From: Nitrospira sp.
GTDB lineage: Bacteria; Nitrospirota; Nitrospiria; Nitrospirales; Nitrospiraceae
Reading direction: 5' to 3'
Assembly: GCA_019636835.1 (NCBI GenBank)
Contig: JAHBWU010000012.1
Location: 1 to 57,894, forward strand
DNA length: 57,894 nt
A model generated the notes under the pieces. That model made no database searches, was not told the origin of the DNA, and worked only from the letters and a program-made list of their open reading frames with translations. How positions within the stretch are numbered: the first letter of the stretch is position 1; the number at the start of each line of letters is the position of its first letter. The translations under genes and the position numbers were made by a program. This document shows positions 1-9,775 of the stretch, one piece after another.

Positions 1-1682
1 CTGAACGACACTTGGATGGAATGGTCGTAGGTCCCGCTGAAGTACCAATTGACAGAAACTTCCGCTTGCTTGATGAGGTCGGCGGTCGAGTTCGTATCAG
101 GGTCCCAGTATGAATAGCGCCCGGCGATTTCCAGATAACGGGGAATCAGAAAATACCCGCTCTGGACGTACCAGCCTAAGGCGTTCCCGAGTTCATTCGG
201 TGCTTCGGCGGTGCAGATGAAAGGTCCGGTAGGTACAACGTCCTGAACAAACTGGACGCATGGCCTGCCCTTTTCCCGGCGAGTCACGTTTTTGTAATAG
301 ACTTCTCCCTGTAACGAAAACCCGCGGTATTTGAAGATGCCGTCGACTGCCCAAGTGGAGTAATCCACCATTCCCCAGCCCAACTGCCGGCCGTTTCCAC
401 TTGCGGCAAGGAGCCGGCGAATGTTCAGGTTTGCCAGGTCGACCCCGATGAAGGCGTTGTTCGTGCTGGTGTTGACGCGAGGATTGTAGGCGTATCCGCC
501 GCCAACGGCGAGCTGAGGTCGTTCCGAATAGGTGATGTCTCCTTCGCCATGACCGGGTCGGCCCATGACGTTCCAATTCAGCCGGAGGCTGACCATCACG
601 CGGTTGATGTCCAGGCGGGTATCGGCGTTCAGGTTCCGCTGAAGGGGGTTCTGTAGATTCGAGAGCGGACCGGTCACAAGGCAATTCGGATCGGTCGTTG
701 GGATGGGAACGCCGCCGGACTGGCCACCGGGACAATTCTGCTGAATCTGCTCGCTCTCGAACGATCCGAGGCGGGTAAAGTTCGGTCCCGCCCCACCGAA
801 GACACCCAGATAATAATTGAGTGGATAGCGTTCCTCGTCGTTCATGATGGTGAGCCCGATGTCCCTACGGTCCAACCCGCTTGCCGTGAACGCGTCAGAC
901 ACCAGCGAACGCTCGGGGAATTGCATGGACGCGGTTGAATTGATTTGGGCCCGATTGAAATAGACTTTGTACTGACCGACCTGCACGTTGGCCCAGCTGA
1001 GTGTTGTGCTTGTCACGAAGTAGTCGTAGAGCTGGATCACGCTTTGTGTTTGTCCCCCATCGCCCGCGGAATCGGCTCGAATCTGCACGTAGAACTTCAG
1101 GCTCGGATCGAACACGTGCCCCATGAAATAGAGACGCGATCGACGGAGATTGATCGTGGCGGCATCGGAATCGGAACGGTTCACTCGGTAGTCACCGAAT
1201 ACACCCACGAGGGCCGGGAAGTTTTTCCCATCACCGGGATTCCGCCAGGCTTCGTTCCGGTCTCGATACATAAATTGAGTGGCGAGCCGGCCGCGAATAC
1301 GCAACAGGAATTTGTTGTCGTTGGTTCCCAGATTAAAGCCTCGGTCATACCAAAACTTGAAGGCAGGTTGGCGGAGGTGAGCCTGCTCCTCATAATCTCG
1401 TATCAACGAGACATACCGCTGTTTCGTGATGCGACCCTGCGCCAGCGCGTCGTCGAGTAAGTATCGTGTCACAGGGTCCAGGTCCGCCGAGGACTTGACG
1501 GGTCCGACCAATAGGTCTTTTAGGTCTTTGTCCGTCGGTTTGGCCGCTGCTGTATCGGCAGCTTCAGCCAAGCCGATCAGGCCGATTACCGTGTTCATAC
1601 ACAAGACCACCATGAGTACCGACTCTTTCCATCCAAAACGTGGTGTCCGTGCTTTGCGCAAAACGACGAAATGTTTATCCAT
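1..1682 (-). CDS. Phosphate-selective porin O/P-like outer-membrane protein (3' end cut by window)
   Basis: The minus-strand frame stays open from about 1682 to the left edge, so the C-terminus lies outside the window. The protein starts with a basic n-region and a hydrophobic segment ending near AEAAD, a signal peptide. It continues with alternating amphipathic segments rich in aromatic residues, such as FKFWYDRGFNLGTND, RLRRSRLYFMGHVF-like text and WYVQSGYFLIPRYLEIAG. These are typical of the OprP/OprO porin family, trimeric channels for phosphate and other anions. The start at 1682 gives a charged n-region. An in-frame ATG at 1688 is an alternative, and neither has a clear ribosome binding site. 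It lies 85 bp downstream of the lipoprotein gene and is probably co-transcribed with it. Substrate specificity cannot be read from the sequence. Confidence 0.8.
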   Translation of the reverse strand, partial: MDKHFVVLRKARTPRFGWKESVLMVVLCMNTVIGLIGLAEAADTAAAKPTDKDLKDLLVGPVKSSADLDPVTRYLLDDALAQGRITKQRYVSLIRDYEEQAHLRQPAFKFWYDRGFNLGTNDNKFLLRIRGRLATQFMYRDRNEAWRNPGDGKNFPALVGVFGDYRVNRSDSDAATINLRRSRLYFMGHVFDPSLKFYVQIRADSAGDGGQTQSVIQLYDYFVTSTTLSWANVQVGQYKVYFNRAQINSTASMQFPERSLVSDAFTASGLDRRDIGLTIMNDEERYPLNYYLGVFGGAGPNFTRLGSFESEQIQQNCPGGQSGGVPIPTTDPNCLVTGPLSNLQNPLQRNLNADTRLDINRVMVSLRLNWNVMGRPGHGEGDITYSERPQLAVGGGYAYNPRVNTSTNNAFIGVDLANLNIRRLLAASGNGRQLGWGMVDYSTWAVDGIFKYRGFSLQGEVYYKNVTRREKGRPCVQFVQDVVPTGPFICTAEAPNELGNALGWYVQSGYFLIPRYLEIAGRYSYWDPDTNSTADLIKQAEVSVNWYFSGTYDHSIQVSF

Positions 1683-1767
1683 CCACATCAACCACGCGCG
1701 TAGCGGCCGCGCTCGTGAGAATTTTGTTCGTGCGGCTGATACGCCGGCACCGCTGCAATGTTCCGTC

Positions 1768-2415
1768 TCAGGGCGGCGTGCTTGCGGTAAACAGGTCCAA
1801 ATCAACAGCGTATTCGTCCAGCACCGGGTCGGTCACATATTGGCGTTCAGGTTCAAAGTAGACGGTGTAGGCCCGTTCGGGAGTCCAGGGGCTCGGGTAG
1901 TACGGGTCATAGGCGTCTGTCTTGCGGACCGGTTGCTCGACATGAAAATAGTCCACGGCGAGATGAAAGAAGTGGTCTCGTACTTTGATCCATCCGCCGG
2001 TCACATCACGCCAGTATCTGGGGTTGCGGCCGGGCGAGAACACCTCGAACCGAACCCGTTCGCGATAGCCCACCTGCTGCAAGGCCTCGCGCAACGGCGG
2101 CACGAGCGCGTCCAGCTCGCTCTCCCAAAACAATTTTCGCGAGGGTGTGTTGTCGATGAAGGCTTGAAGCGGGACGCGCGATCGCGGGCGGACTGAATAG
2201 CCGCCCAGGAGCGTGCGCAACTGTTCGAGCGAGAGATCCGTCTTTAGGCTGTAGGTCCGTTCCGGAGCGTCAAAGTCCGTTTCGAGTCTGGTCACGACAC
2301 GATCGTCATCGTGCAGCACCTTGATGGTTTCCGGCAGGCGGGCGCAGCCGGTCAGGACCGTCCCCAGCAACAGGGTGAACGAGCAGAATGTTTTGATACG
2401 AAAGAATGACGACAT
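1768..2415 (-). CDS. Predicted lipoprotein of unknown function
   Basis: The 215-residue protein begins with a basic and hydrophobic leader followed by LLLGTVLTGC, a clear lipobox. Lipidation is therefore expected at Cys24, with anchoring in the outer or inner membrane. The remainder is hydrophilic with many aromatic residues (for example YWRDVTGGWIKVRDHFFHLAV and YDPYYPSPWTPERAY). I do not recognise a named domain. It precedes the porin gene on the same strand, and a TTGACA-type promoter lies 70-100 bp upstream. A role in the envelope alongside the porin is inference from context only. Confidence 0.75.
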   Translation of the reverse strand: MSSFFRIKTFCSFTLLLGTVLTGCARLPETIKVLHDDDRVVTRLETDFDAPERTYSLKTDLSLEQLRTLLGGYSVRPRSRVPLQAFIDNTPSRKLFWESELDALVPPLREALQQVGYRERVRFEVFSPGRNPRYWRDVTGGWIKVRDHFFHLAVDYFHVEQPVRKTDAYDPYYPSPWTPERAYTVYFEPERQYVTDPVLDEYAVDLDLFTASTPP

Positions 2416-2484
2416 CCGTCAGTCGCGCCTCCAAATCACCGCACCGTACATGGCCAAATGAACACGGCCAAAAGAATGGCCAAA

Positions 2485-2514
2485 GCAATACACAATAGAT
2501 GTCAAAAATGTCAA
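2485..2514 (-). promoter_or_regulatory. Candidate sigma-70 promoter for lipoprotein-porin unit
   Basis: On the minus strand TTGACA (2514-2509) is followed after 18 bases by TATTGC (2490-2485). The TTGACA lies in a direct repeat: ATGTCAA on the plus strand occurs twice, at 2499-2505 and 2508-2514. Three GGCCAAA heptamers (2452, 2466, 2478) lie between this promoter and the lipoprotein start. The -10 match is only moderate. Confidence 0.4.
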
Positions 2515-2644
2515 GTATAGTGTTCTCTCGATGACGCTCGATCGTCTCGAGTTGAGAGAAATAAGCTAATTGTTAGTGTGGTAATGAGGGAAATGAGGCA
2601 GGAAGCAGGCGTGTTACAGGACGATCAATAATATGACATGGTAC

Positions 2645-2674
2645 TTGACGTAGTGACTTATATAAACATATACA
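2645..2674 (+). promoter_or_regulatory. Candidate promoter for the FHA-type exoprotein gene
   Basis: TTGACG (2645-2650), an 18-base spacer and TATACA (2669-2674) form a plausible sigma-70 promoter. The predicted transcription start is near 2681, which argues against translation starting at the upstream ATG at 2638 and supports a start near 2740. Confidence 0.45.
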
Positions 2675-2678
2675 TCAC

Positions 2679-2709
2679 AACCCATGACCGGCATTGTCGA
2701 TCATGGGTT
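2679..2709. repeat. Perfect 9-bp inverted repeat in the exoprotein leader
   Basis: AACCCATGA (2679-2687) is exactly complementary to TCATGGGTT (2701-2709), with a 13-base spacer. It sits at or just after the predicted transcription start and could be an operator or a 5' mRNA hairpin. Confidence 0.4.
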
Positions 2710-2739
2710 CCGCGTGAGGTGGTGGTGAGCGTGCACCCG

Positions 2740-5700
2740 ATGATGAACGATATCGTCAAGGCGGTGTGTGCAGTGCGATTGTTCATATGCCGGTGCCGGC
2801 TTCATGTAAGGAGGGAAGCCATCGGGCGGGCTTGCGTCGCCATCTTGGTAGGCATCTGTCTGGGAACTCCCGGCCCGGCGACGGCCAATCCGGTCGGTCT
2901 GAACAGCCCTACGTCCGGAGTCGCGTTTTCGGGTGTCGGCACGCCGAACGTCACGATTACGTCGAGTGCCCTACGGTCGATCGTCAACGCGCAGGGGTTC
3001 GATATCGCGTCCAATGAAACCACTAGTGTCCTCCAGGCGGCCAATGCGGCGATGCTCGTCAGAATCGGAAGCCTCAATCCGACGAGCATCCAGGGACAGC
3101 TGAACGCAATGGGCACACTGGTCCTCATCAACCCGAACGGGGTGTTCTTTGGCGCCGGATCACAGATCAACGTGAACGGGCTGATCGTCTCGTCGCTGAA
3201 CATGACCGACGGCAATTTCCTCAACGGCCGCTACCTGTTCGAAGGAGCCGCTACGGCAGGGATGGTACGCAATGACGGTCAGATCGTAGCGGGATCGCAA
3301 GGCGTCTATCTGTTGGCCCCAAACACCATGAACGTGGGCGGGATCACGAGTTCTGGGGGGCCTGTCGCGCTGGCTGCGGGGACGACGGCGTATTTGTCGG
3401 ATCGGGCTGACGGACGGGGCTTCCTGGTCGAAGTCAAGGCACCGGCGGGAGAAGCTCTCAACCTCGGCCGTCTCGTCGCTACCGATGGCGGACAACTCAG
3501 CATGATCGGGCGGCTGGTCACGCAGAGCGGTCTGGTGCAGGCGAACAGCGTTCAAAGACAGAACGGCAAGATAAAACTGGTGGCAAGCGAACAAGCCACC
3601 CTGGGTGCAACCGGCCGAACCGTCGCCGACGGAGGAGAAGTCTCGGTCTCCGGGCGCGCCATCGAGCAGCAGGGCTTGGTCCAATCCATAGGAACTCCGA
3701 CACAGAGCGGCCGTGTTGAACTAGTTGCGTCCGAACGGGTCAATCTGCGAGCTGGCAGTCAAACCATCGTGAAGGGCGGAGAGACGGACATATCGGACGG
3801 CGGCACCATCGCGGCCATGGCGACGAACGCCACAACCGGCACGGTGACGATTGAGGACGGCGCCGTACTCGACATCGCTCACGGTGTTTCTGGTGGAAGC
3901 AGAGGCGAAGTGTGGCTTGGGGGCGCATCGGTGGCGCGTCCTGCCGTGATCACCGGGCTCGTGGATGGTGATGTTCACACGATCCCACGGACGCGCACCG
4001 TCACGGCGTCCGATCTGGCCGCCGATTCCCCGCGCTCCTATTCCAATTTCTACGCGCTGGACAATCTGATGGTAAATGTTTCCTCTTTCAACCTCGCTTC
4101 CCGCGCAATGACGCCGGCGACGACCGGAACCGCCCGAATCGGAACGCTGCGGTTCTTCGCCGGAAACGATCTCCTCGTCAACAATACAAACATTCAAAAC
4201 GGCCAGAACAGCGGGATCGGCGCTGCCATCGGCTGGAATCTCGTGGGGACGGCGAAGAACGACATCGTGTTCAACACGGCGACATGGTCGACGAGCGCGG
4301 GAGGATCAATCAGCCTGGATGCGACGCGTGACATCAAGCTTGTGCCGGACGGAGGCGGAGGACTCACCACGCTACGGACATTTACCGGGGGAGACATCGC
4401 CATTCATGCGGGACGCGACCTCATGGCTCCCTTCGCACGACCGACGGGGATCGTCCAATATGCCGGCATTCGACTCCAAGGCACCGGCAACTTGTCCATC
4501 ACAACCGGACGAGACTTCCTGGGGGGAATCATGGCCGCCGCGCCGGCGGGCCCAGGATTTCTGCTGTCTGACGGGAGAGCGGTCGTCTCTGTCGGCGGCA
4601 ATGTTGGCTCCGTCTATGCTCCGGGAACTCCCAACCCTGCCGGACCTCAACATGGGTATGCCAACGTGCTGCTTGGCGGCGGCACACTCGATCTTGCAAC
4701 GGGCCAAGTCGAACAGGGAAGTCAGCGTGCGGCAAGAGTCAACATTGTGACGGGCGGCAACATCTATTTGGGAAACGCCATGGATAGTGGATCGGCTGAA
4801 GGGTTCGGGCGGGGCGCCTTCGACGCACTGACCGTTCATCCGAACAGCGAGGTACGGTTGACATCGTACGGGGGAGATATTTTTTTGAATCCTCTTGGCA
4901 TTACGCTTGATCAACCATCGACGGCCGTATTGCCCCCGACATTCATTGTCAATGCTCCGAACGGAAGTATCTCCATCCAGAGTCAGTTGGACTTCTGGCC
5001 ATCGACGACCGGCAATCTGGCGCTGACTGCGGGCAACTCCATCGAAGGGACCGTCGGAGAGGCGGGATTCGTGAGCACGACCATAGGCCTGTGCCGACTC
5101 TGTCCCAACATTGGCATTCGTCCATCGACACAACCGCCTTCATTCAGTTTGGTCACGAACGGCGGTGACATCAAGGATCTCAAGCTCGAGCTTGCCAACC
5201 CTGCCGTGACGAGAACAGTCACCATCTCCTCCGGGCGCGACATCGCCAATGTCTTTGGAACGATTGCCGTGCCGGACCGTGGAAGCAGTCTATCCGTCAC
5301 CATCACAGCCAAACGCAACATCGATTTCACCGGGCAACTCGATGCGAACGGGAACGAAATCGTCGATCCGACCGGTTCCGGGTTTCTCTTCGGAGGAACA
5401 GGGCTGGTCAAGCTGACCGCGGGAGGGAATCTCAACCTGGCGAAGAGCTTTGGGCTCCGCTATCAGTCCGATCCAGAGCAGCCTACCATCGACGCCGACC
5501 AGGGAGGATTGCTCGATGTTGCGGTCGGCGAAAACTTGATCATGGACAGATCCCGCATCATCACCAACAACGGCGCCGGTCTCTTCATCCATGGGCCGAC
5601 AGCCAATCCGCCCGTCGGCGCGACAACGGCGACGGCCACGAGCACGACGCTGAATGGAAATCCCGTCTACGTCGTCGGCGGTCAGGTCGTGAGGGATGTC

Positions 5701-7008
5701 GCGGGACATCCGGTGGTCGTCGGGGCAAACGACGTGATCGTCGGAAAAGAGGTGCTGGTCGTCGACGGCACACCGGTATTGTCCATCAACGGAAAGCCGA
5801 TCGTTATCGATCGGATGTCTTCCGAGACAGTCACGGCCGGTGATGTCGTCCACGGGACGGCGGTTCTGGATCGTCCTCTTGTTCAGTTGCCCGACGGCAC
5901 GATGCTCCTCATGATCAATGGAAAGGCGGTGTTCTCTTCCGCACCCGGAGGCGGTCCCACCGAGGGCCGGCCAAGCGTGAGCAATGGAGCGGTCACCCTC
6001 ATGGTCGGTGGAAATCAGGTGACTGTCGTCGAGCCCCTCGGAGGCACGGTGAACGTGGGAACGGCAAGCAACACCGTCACCGATCAGACCGGAATTCTGA
6101 CGGTACGGGGCGGCTCGGTCGACTTGAAGGCGACCAAGAACATCGAGGTCAACTTGTCGCGCATTGCCACATTGGGAGGCGGGAACATCACGTTGACGTC
6201 GACGACCGGCGACATCAATGCCGGAACCGGTTCCATCACGGATATCACGCAGTTCCCGATCCAGGAACAACGACCCGACGGTACCGTGGTGACGACACTG
6301 TTCGCCGTTCCCGGTAGCGGCATTTTTACGTTTCATCCAAGAGATGGCAATCTGCCGAATGTGCCCGTCTTCGATCCTATTTCGCCCTTGGAGACACGAG
6401 TGATTCTGCACCGATTCTTGGGGCACGACGTGTCCGAACTGGAACCGTTGCTGCCTGATGCGCGTGAAGCTTGGAAAAATCAGTATGAGCAGCGGGTCAG
6501 TCAGCTCTTTGCGGGATTTCGTCTCGGCGATATCGATCTCACAGCCGCGCACAACGTGATCGTCCCGCCGGCGGGCATTCGTGGGCGAAACGTGACGATC
6601 AATGCGGGCCATGACTTAGAACTGCAGGGGGGTGCCATACGAGGCATTGCGACTGTCAATGTAGGAGGTCAAGTGATCGGAAGCCTGAGCGCCTTCCAAG
6701 GGGTATTCACCGTCAACCTGGGCGGGATCGCCGGCGGTTCACCCGGGACTACGTTGGGGTTGGGTTCGATCACTGGTGGGATCGGTACGGTGACGACCTC
6801 GTCCGCGGTAATGGCGAGCACATCCGCCGTGTCGGTGACCGGTTCGAAAGCGGCAGCTGAAGCCCAAAGTACTCAGCCGGTGACTGAATCAAGAGCCGTC
6901 GCAGACCGTACAGGCAAGAAAGGCGGCGGGCAGTCGACGCAGGGCTCGTTGCGCATCAGAGACAAAGTCAGAATCAAGGTCGAGACCAAACCAGAGGATG
7001 CGACCTAA
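2740..7008 (+). CDS. Two-partner-secretion exoprotein (TpsA, filamentous haemagglutinin N-terminal domain)
   Basis: About 1,422 residues. A signal peptide ends near PATA-NPVG. It is followed by the TPS (haemagglutination activity) domain with the hallmark LINPNGVFFGAG (NPNG at about residues 131-134) and VNGLIVSS. The rest consists of repeated glycine, valine and threonine-rich strands expected to fold as a right-handed beta-helix. The TPS domain is known to be recognised by a TpsB pore during export across the outer membrane; a TpsB gene lies at 9776. The C-terminus is basic and unstructured, without a PEP-CTERM signal. An in-frame ATG exists at 2638, but the predicted promoter lies downstream of it. 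The ATG at 2740 follows a GAGGTGG and begins a better leader. The ligand or adhesin target is unknown. Confidence 0.85.
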   Translation: MMNDIVKAVCAVRLFICRCRLHVRREAIGRACVAILVGICLGTPGPATANPVGLNSPTSGVAFSGVGTPNVTITSSALRSIVNAQGFDIASNETTSVLQAANAAMLVRIGSLNPTSIQGQLNAMGTLVLINPNGVFFGAGSQINVNGLIVSSLNMTDGNFLNGRYLFEGAATAGMVRNDGQIVAGSQGVYLLAPNTMNVGGITSSGGPVALAAGTTAYLSDRADGRGFLVEVKAPAGEALNLGRLVATDGGQLSMIGRLVTQSGLVQANSVQRQNGKIKLVASEQATLGATGRTVADGGEVSVSGRAIEQQGLVQSIGTPTQSGRVELVASERVNLRAGSQTIVKGGETDISDGGTIAAMATNATTGTVTIEDGAVLDIAHGVSGGSRGEVWLGGASVARPAVITGLVDGDVHTIPRTRTVTASDLAADSPRSYSNFYALDNLMVNVSSFNLASRAMTPATTGTARIGTLRFFAGNDLLVNNTNIQNGQNSGIGAAIGWNLVGTAKNDIVFNTATWSTSAGGSISLDATRDIKLVPDGGGGLTTLRTFTGGDIAIHAGRDLMAPFARPTGIVQYAGIRLQGTGNLSITTGRDFLGGIMAAAPAGPGFLLSDGRAVVSVGGNVGSVYAPGTPNPAGPQHGYANVLLGGGTLDLATGQVEQGSQRAARVNIVTGGNIYLGNAMDSGSAEGFGRGAFDALTVHPNSEVRLTSYGGDIFLNPLGITLDQPSTAVLPPTFIVNAPNGSISIQSQLDFWPSTTGNLALTAGNSIEGTVGEAGFVSTTIGLCRLCPNIGIRPSTQPPSFSLVTNGGDIKDLKLELANPAVTRTVTISSGRDIANVFGTIAVPDRGSSLSVTITAKRNIDFTGQLDANGNEIVDPTGSGFLFGGTGLVKLTAGGNLNLAKSFGLRYQSDPEQPTIDADQGGLLDVAVGENLIMDRSRIITNNGAGLFIHGPTANPPVGATTATATSTTLNGNPVYVVGGQVVRDVAGHPVVVGANDVIVGKEVLVVDGTPVLSINGKPIVIDRMSSETVTAGDVVHGTAVLDRPLVQLPDGTMLLMINGKAVFSSAPGGGPTEGRPSVSNGAVTLMVGGNQVTVVEPLGGTVNVGTASNTVTDQTGILTVRGGSVDLKATKNIEVNLSRIATLGGGNITLTSTTGDINAGTGSITDITQFPIQEQRPDGTVVTTLFAVPGSGIFTFHPRDGNLPNVPVFDPISPLETRVILHRFLGHDVSELEPLLPDAREAWKNQYEQRVSQLFAGFRLGDIDLTAAHNVIVPPAGIRGRNVTINAGHDLELQGGAIRGIATVNVGGQVIGSLSAFQGVFTVNLGGIAGGSPGTTLGLGSITGGIGTVTTSSAVMASTSAVSVTGSKAAAEAQSTQPVTESRAVADRTGKKGGGQSTQGSLRIRDKVRIKVETKPEDAT

Positions 7009-7148
7009 GCAAGCGTGACACAGGACACATAAGGCGAAAGATACGTGTAACACTCAAGGGCGGGAAAGGAGGAGGTTAAGAACAGGAAGAGAAAATAGTC
7101 CGTCCTAGTCAGCCTATCCAGACAAGTCATAGCAATCATGGAGGAATT

Positions 7149-7931
7149 ATGAGACAGACTTTTATGAGGCGAAAAGCTGGGGTTGTAGCCGCTGCTTTTG
7201 CCGCCATTATAGGAAGTGGTGGATTTGCGCCGGCCGGCGCATACACCTTCGACAGCGGGGATCTGGTCCTGGCCATCTATGGCAACGACACGGAATACTA
7301 TCGAAATCTTGGACCGGCGGCATCATTGCTGGCTGATGGAGCCAATAATACCGTCGATCTGAATCTGAGCTCACTGAATCCGTTGACCGCAGTCGGCGGC
7401 CCTGAGCCGGTTCAATGGGCGCTGGTCCGAAACACGTTCGGGCCCGGGATCTCAGCGGCGCAAACCTTCAACAACTACGCGTCGAAACTGACGGCCCAAG
7501 AAATTCTCGACTCAGGGAACAATTATAGCGTGGCGCAGGCCAACGGGGCTATCACCTCTTGGCAGAGCAACATTGCCGCAGTTCCTGGACTACCGGCTGG
7601 AAACGAGGTGCTTCTGCCCAAGACCGACCCTGGTTCATTTACCACGCAGATGGGAATAGGCGGCATGTTGAACGGTTCGTTCCCCAGCATCCTGGAGGGA
7701 GAGTTGGGTACCTTTATGACGATCCTTGAGGGAACGGTGAGGGGCAATGTTCTCAGTGATGTCGGTCGAGCCCTCCTGGAGGCGGATGGACGACTGCAGG
7801 TCTGCGGCGGCGCGGGATGCACGGTCGAGCCGATTCCGATACCGGCGGCCGCGGTGCTCTTTGCCACCGGGATCACCGCCTTAATCGGACTCGCGCGCCG
7901 ACAACCGAACGGAGAAGGGACGGCAGGTTGA
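7149..7931 (+). CDS. PEP-CTERM (VPLPA-type) exported protein
   Basis: This 260-residue protein has an N-terminal signal peptide ending near PAGA-YTF and a C-terminal sorting signal. The signal comprises PIPIPAAAVLFATG, a hydrophobic helix (ITALIGLA) and a basic tail (RRQ). Such signals are processed by exosortases in Gram-negative bacteria that make exopolysaccharide. A GGAGG lies four bases before the ATG. The mature part (TFDSGDLVLAIYGND at its start) resembles other PEP-CTERM proteins of unknown function. It lies between the TpsA gene and the PstS-like gene on the same strand. No exosortase gene is in the window. Confidence 0.8.
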   Translation: MRQTFMRRKAGVVAAAFAAIIGSGGFAPAGAYTFDSGDLVLAIYGNDTEYYRNLGPAASLLADGANNTVDLNLSSLNPLTAVGGPEPVQWALVRNTFGPGISAAQTFNNYASKLTAQEILDSGNNYSVAQANGAITSWQSNIAAVPGLPAGNEVLLPKTDPGSFTTQMGIGGMLNGSFPSILEGELGTFMTILEGTVRGNVLSDVGRALLEADGRLQVCGGAGCTVEPIPIPAAAVLFATGITALIGLARRQPNGEGTAG

Positions 7932-7991
7932 TTGTCCGACGGACAAGTACGTCACCATATAATCACTCTGACAGATAACTGGAGAATGATC

Positions 7992-9548
7992 ATGTCGAAA
8001 TGTAATGGTTCCAACAGGAAAATTATGTCACGGCTGCTCGGCTCTGTCTGTTTCGCCGTTGTCGGCGGACTGGCCGATTATGCCGCAGCCGACCTCAACG
8101 TCATGGGCTCGACGCACGGCCAGTCCTATCAAGGAGTGGCTCAGCCCGCGACCGTGAACCCGCCACCCGGCGCAGCTGCTTCGATCCCCCTCTCCCTGTG
8201 CGATGCTGGCGCACCTCTGCCATCACGGTATCAAAACGCTGCGAACCTTGCGGACCCGGTCGATCCCACCGTCATATGGCCCGCTAATACATCGATTGTC
8301 TGGGTCTGCCGGCGTGGGGGCGCACCCTTTACGTTCCGGTACACGGGCGGTTTTTCAGCCCGGGCCTACAATGCCATGAGGCAACCATTTGGAAGTCCCG
8401 GCTCGCGGATGGGAACGATTGTTCCGGGTGGAACCGGCTGCACGGCTGTCGCGGGCAATCCGCAGACGGACCCGGGCACCGGGAGACAGTACAACAGTTT
8501 CGTCGGTTGCAACCAACTCGAAACCGTGTTCGCCAACTTCGGCACATCGGATACGAGGGGGACCGCGTTTGAGCCCAATATGTGCGACCAGACGGGTGAC
8601 TGCGCCTCCCCGGTTGCCGATTCAGGAATCCAATCATTTCCGATTGTCGCAGTTCCCTTTGTCATGATCGTGGGAAACGGTGTGCAGAAATGCAACCCGA
8701 ATGGGACGGCAGGGGGCAAGATCACGCTCACCCGCTCCCAGGTCGAGTCGATCTACAGCGGGCAAATCACCAGCTGGAATCAACTCGGCTATTGCGTGTT
8801 TTCGGCGCCGGACACGAACGGCGACGGGTTTCCGGATCTCAACCCGATCGGTACAGGATCCACCGCAGGAATCGATCAAAGCATCGTCACCTGCTCGCGT
8901 CCGGTGAATGCCGGCACGCGGATCGTCTTCAACTCCACCCAGATGATCAACGCGTCTGAGCTGACGTTCGGAACAATCGGGGGCGGCTCGCCGTACAGGA
9001 CGTTCGCGGTCCCGGGCGAGACCAACTACTTGGCGCCCACGGTCTCGGACGGGCTGACCTGCGTGCAGGGACGAACGACGCCGGCTCCGGCAAGTCCGGC
9101 GAACCGAGGCGCGATTACCTATCAGCGCGCCGATGAAGCCGCCAATTCGGCGAATTTCGGCGCCGGGAACGTCGGGCGGATGAACGGCGGGTATCCTGTG
9201 GAACTGGATGGGTACCTACCGCACACGTACGTCCCGCCCGCCAACGCGATCACTCCCACGGATGCGGAACGCGCGGCGGCGCAGAAGGATTTCCGTTGCG
9301 GACGAGTCTCCTTCTGGGCCGATTGGGTCGGTATTCAACGGACTTCGCCGGTCGATGCCAATCAACAGTTGTGGAACCAGTATGTTGCGGGCATCGCGCA
9401 GCTCTTGCCGAGGACGACGAATGGGTACTTTTTTGCGAGGAATCTCCGGCAGCCAGGACAGCCGGTGAACAGCGAGATGTTCGTTACGAAAAACGCCACC
9501 AAAGGCCCAATACAGTGGAACCCCGGCAATCCGACGGCTTGCCGGTAA
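7992..9548 (+). CDS. Exported PstS-like (phosphate-binding family) protein
   Basis: About 518 residues from the ATG at 7992, which has GGAG seven bases upstream; the longer frame from 7932 has none. A signal peptide ends near YAAA-DLNV. The central region contains LTRSQVESIYSGQITSWNQLG, the signature of PBP-like/PstS domains in which a helix carries the Ser/Thr and Trp of the oxyanion pocket. NAGTRIVFN follows, resembling the GT-rich phosphate-contact loop. The protein is longer than transport-type PstS (about 330 residues) and has no PstCAB neighbours, so an extracellular scavenging or signalling role is possible. An OprP/O-like porin lies upstream. Phosphate specificity is inference. Confidence 0.7.
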   Translation: MSKCNGSNRKIMSRLLGSVCFAVVGGLADYAAADLNVMGSTHGQSYQGVAQPATVNPPPGAAASIPLSLCDAGAPLPSRYQNAANLADPVDPTVIWPANTSIVWVCRRGGAPFTFRYTGGFSARAYNAMRQPFGSPGSRMGTIVPGGTGCTAVAGNPQTDPGTGRQYNSFVGCNQLETVFANFGTSDTRGTAFEPNMCDQTGDCASPVADSGIQSFPIVAVPFVMIVGNGVQKCNPNGTAGGKITLTRSQVESIYSGQITSWNQLGYCVFSAPDTNGDGFPDLNPIGTGSTAGIDQSIVTCSRPVNAGTRIVFNSTQMINASELTFGTIGGGSPYRTFAVPGETNYLAPTVSDGLTCVQGRTTPAPASPANRGAITYQRADEAANSANFGAGNVGRMNGGYPVELDGYLPHTYVPPANAITPTDAERAAAQKDFRCGRVSFWADWVGIQRTSPVDANQQLWNQYVAGIAQLLPRTTNGYFFARNLRQPGQPVNSEMFVTKNATKGPIQWNPGNPTACR

Positions 9549-9574
9549 TCGGCGAACGGGATTGAGGCATCGAT

Positions 9575-9614
9575 GCACTGTGAGGCAGGGCATGAGTATC
9601 CTGCTTCACAGTGC
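9575..9614 (+). terminator. 15-bp stem hairpin after PstS-like gene
   Basis: GCACTGTGAGGCAGG (9575-9589) pairs with CCTGCTTCACAGTGC (9600-9614) with one G-U pair and a 10-base loop. No uridine tract follows, so it may act as an mRNA stabiliser or a factor-assisted terminator. Confidence 0.5.
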
Positions 9615-9775
9615 GGTGCTGCTAAAGAGCAGTCCGATTCGGAGTCAGTATCGGGCCGCTAATGAGTGGGGCAAGAGTTAGAGACGCACATGATCGGTTC
9701 CTCCAGCATGTGGAGAGAACGGGAGCATGGCGGGAACATGGGACTCATCAGGAACCTCGGTAGTCTTTGGCACCA

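Noticed and set aside
5290..6612. 440-codon minus-strand frame inside the exoprotein gene
   Set aside because: It is composed of Arg/Asp-rich shadow text without a domain; the plus strand codes a continuous beta-helix protein.
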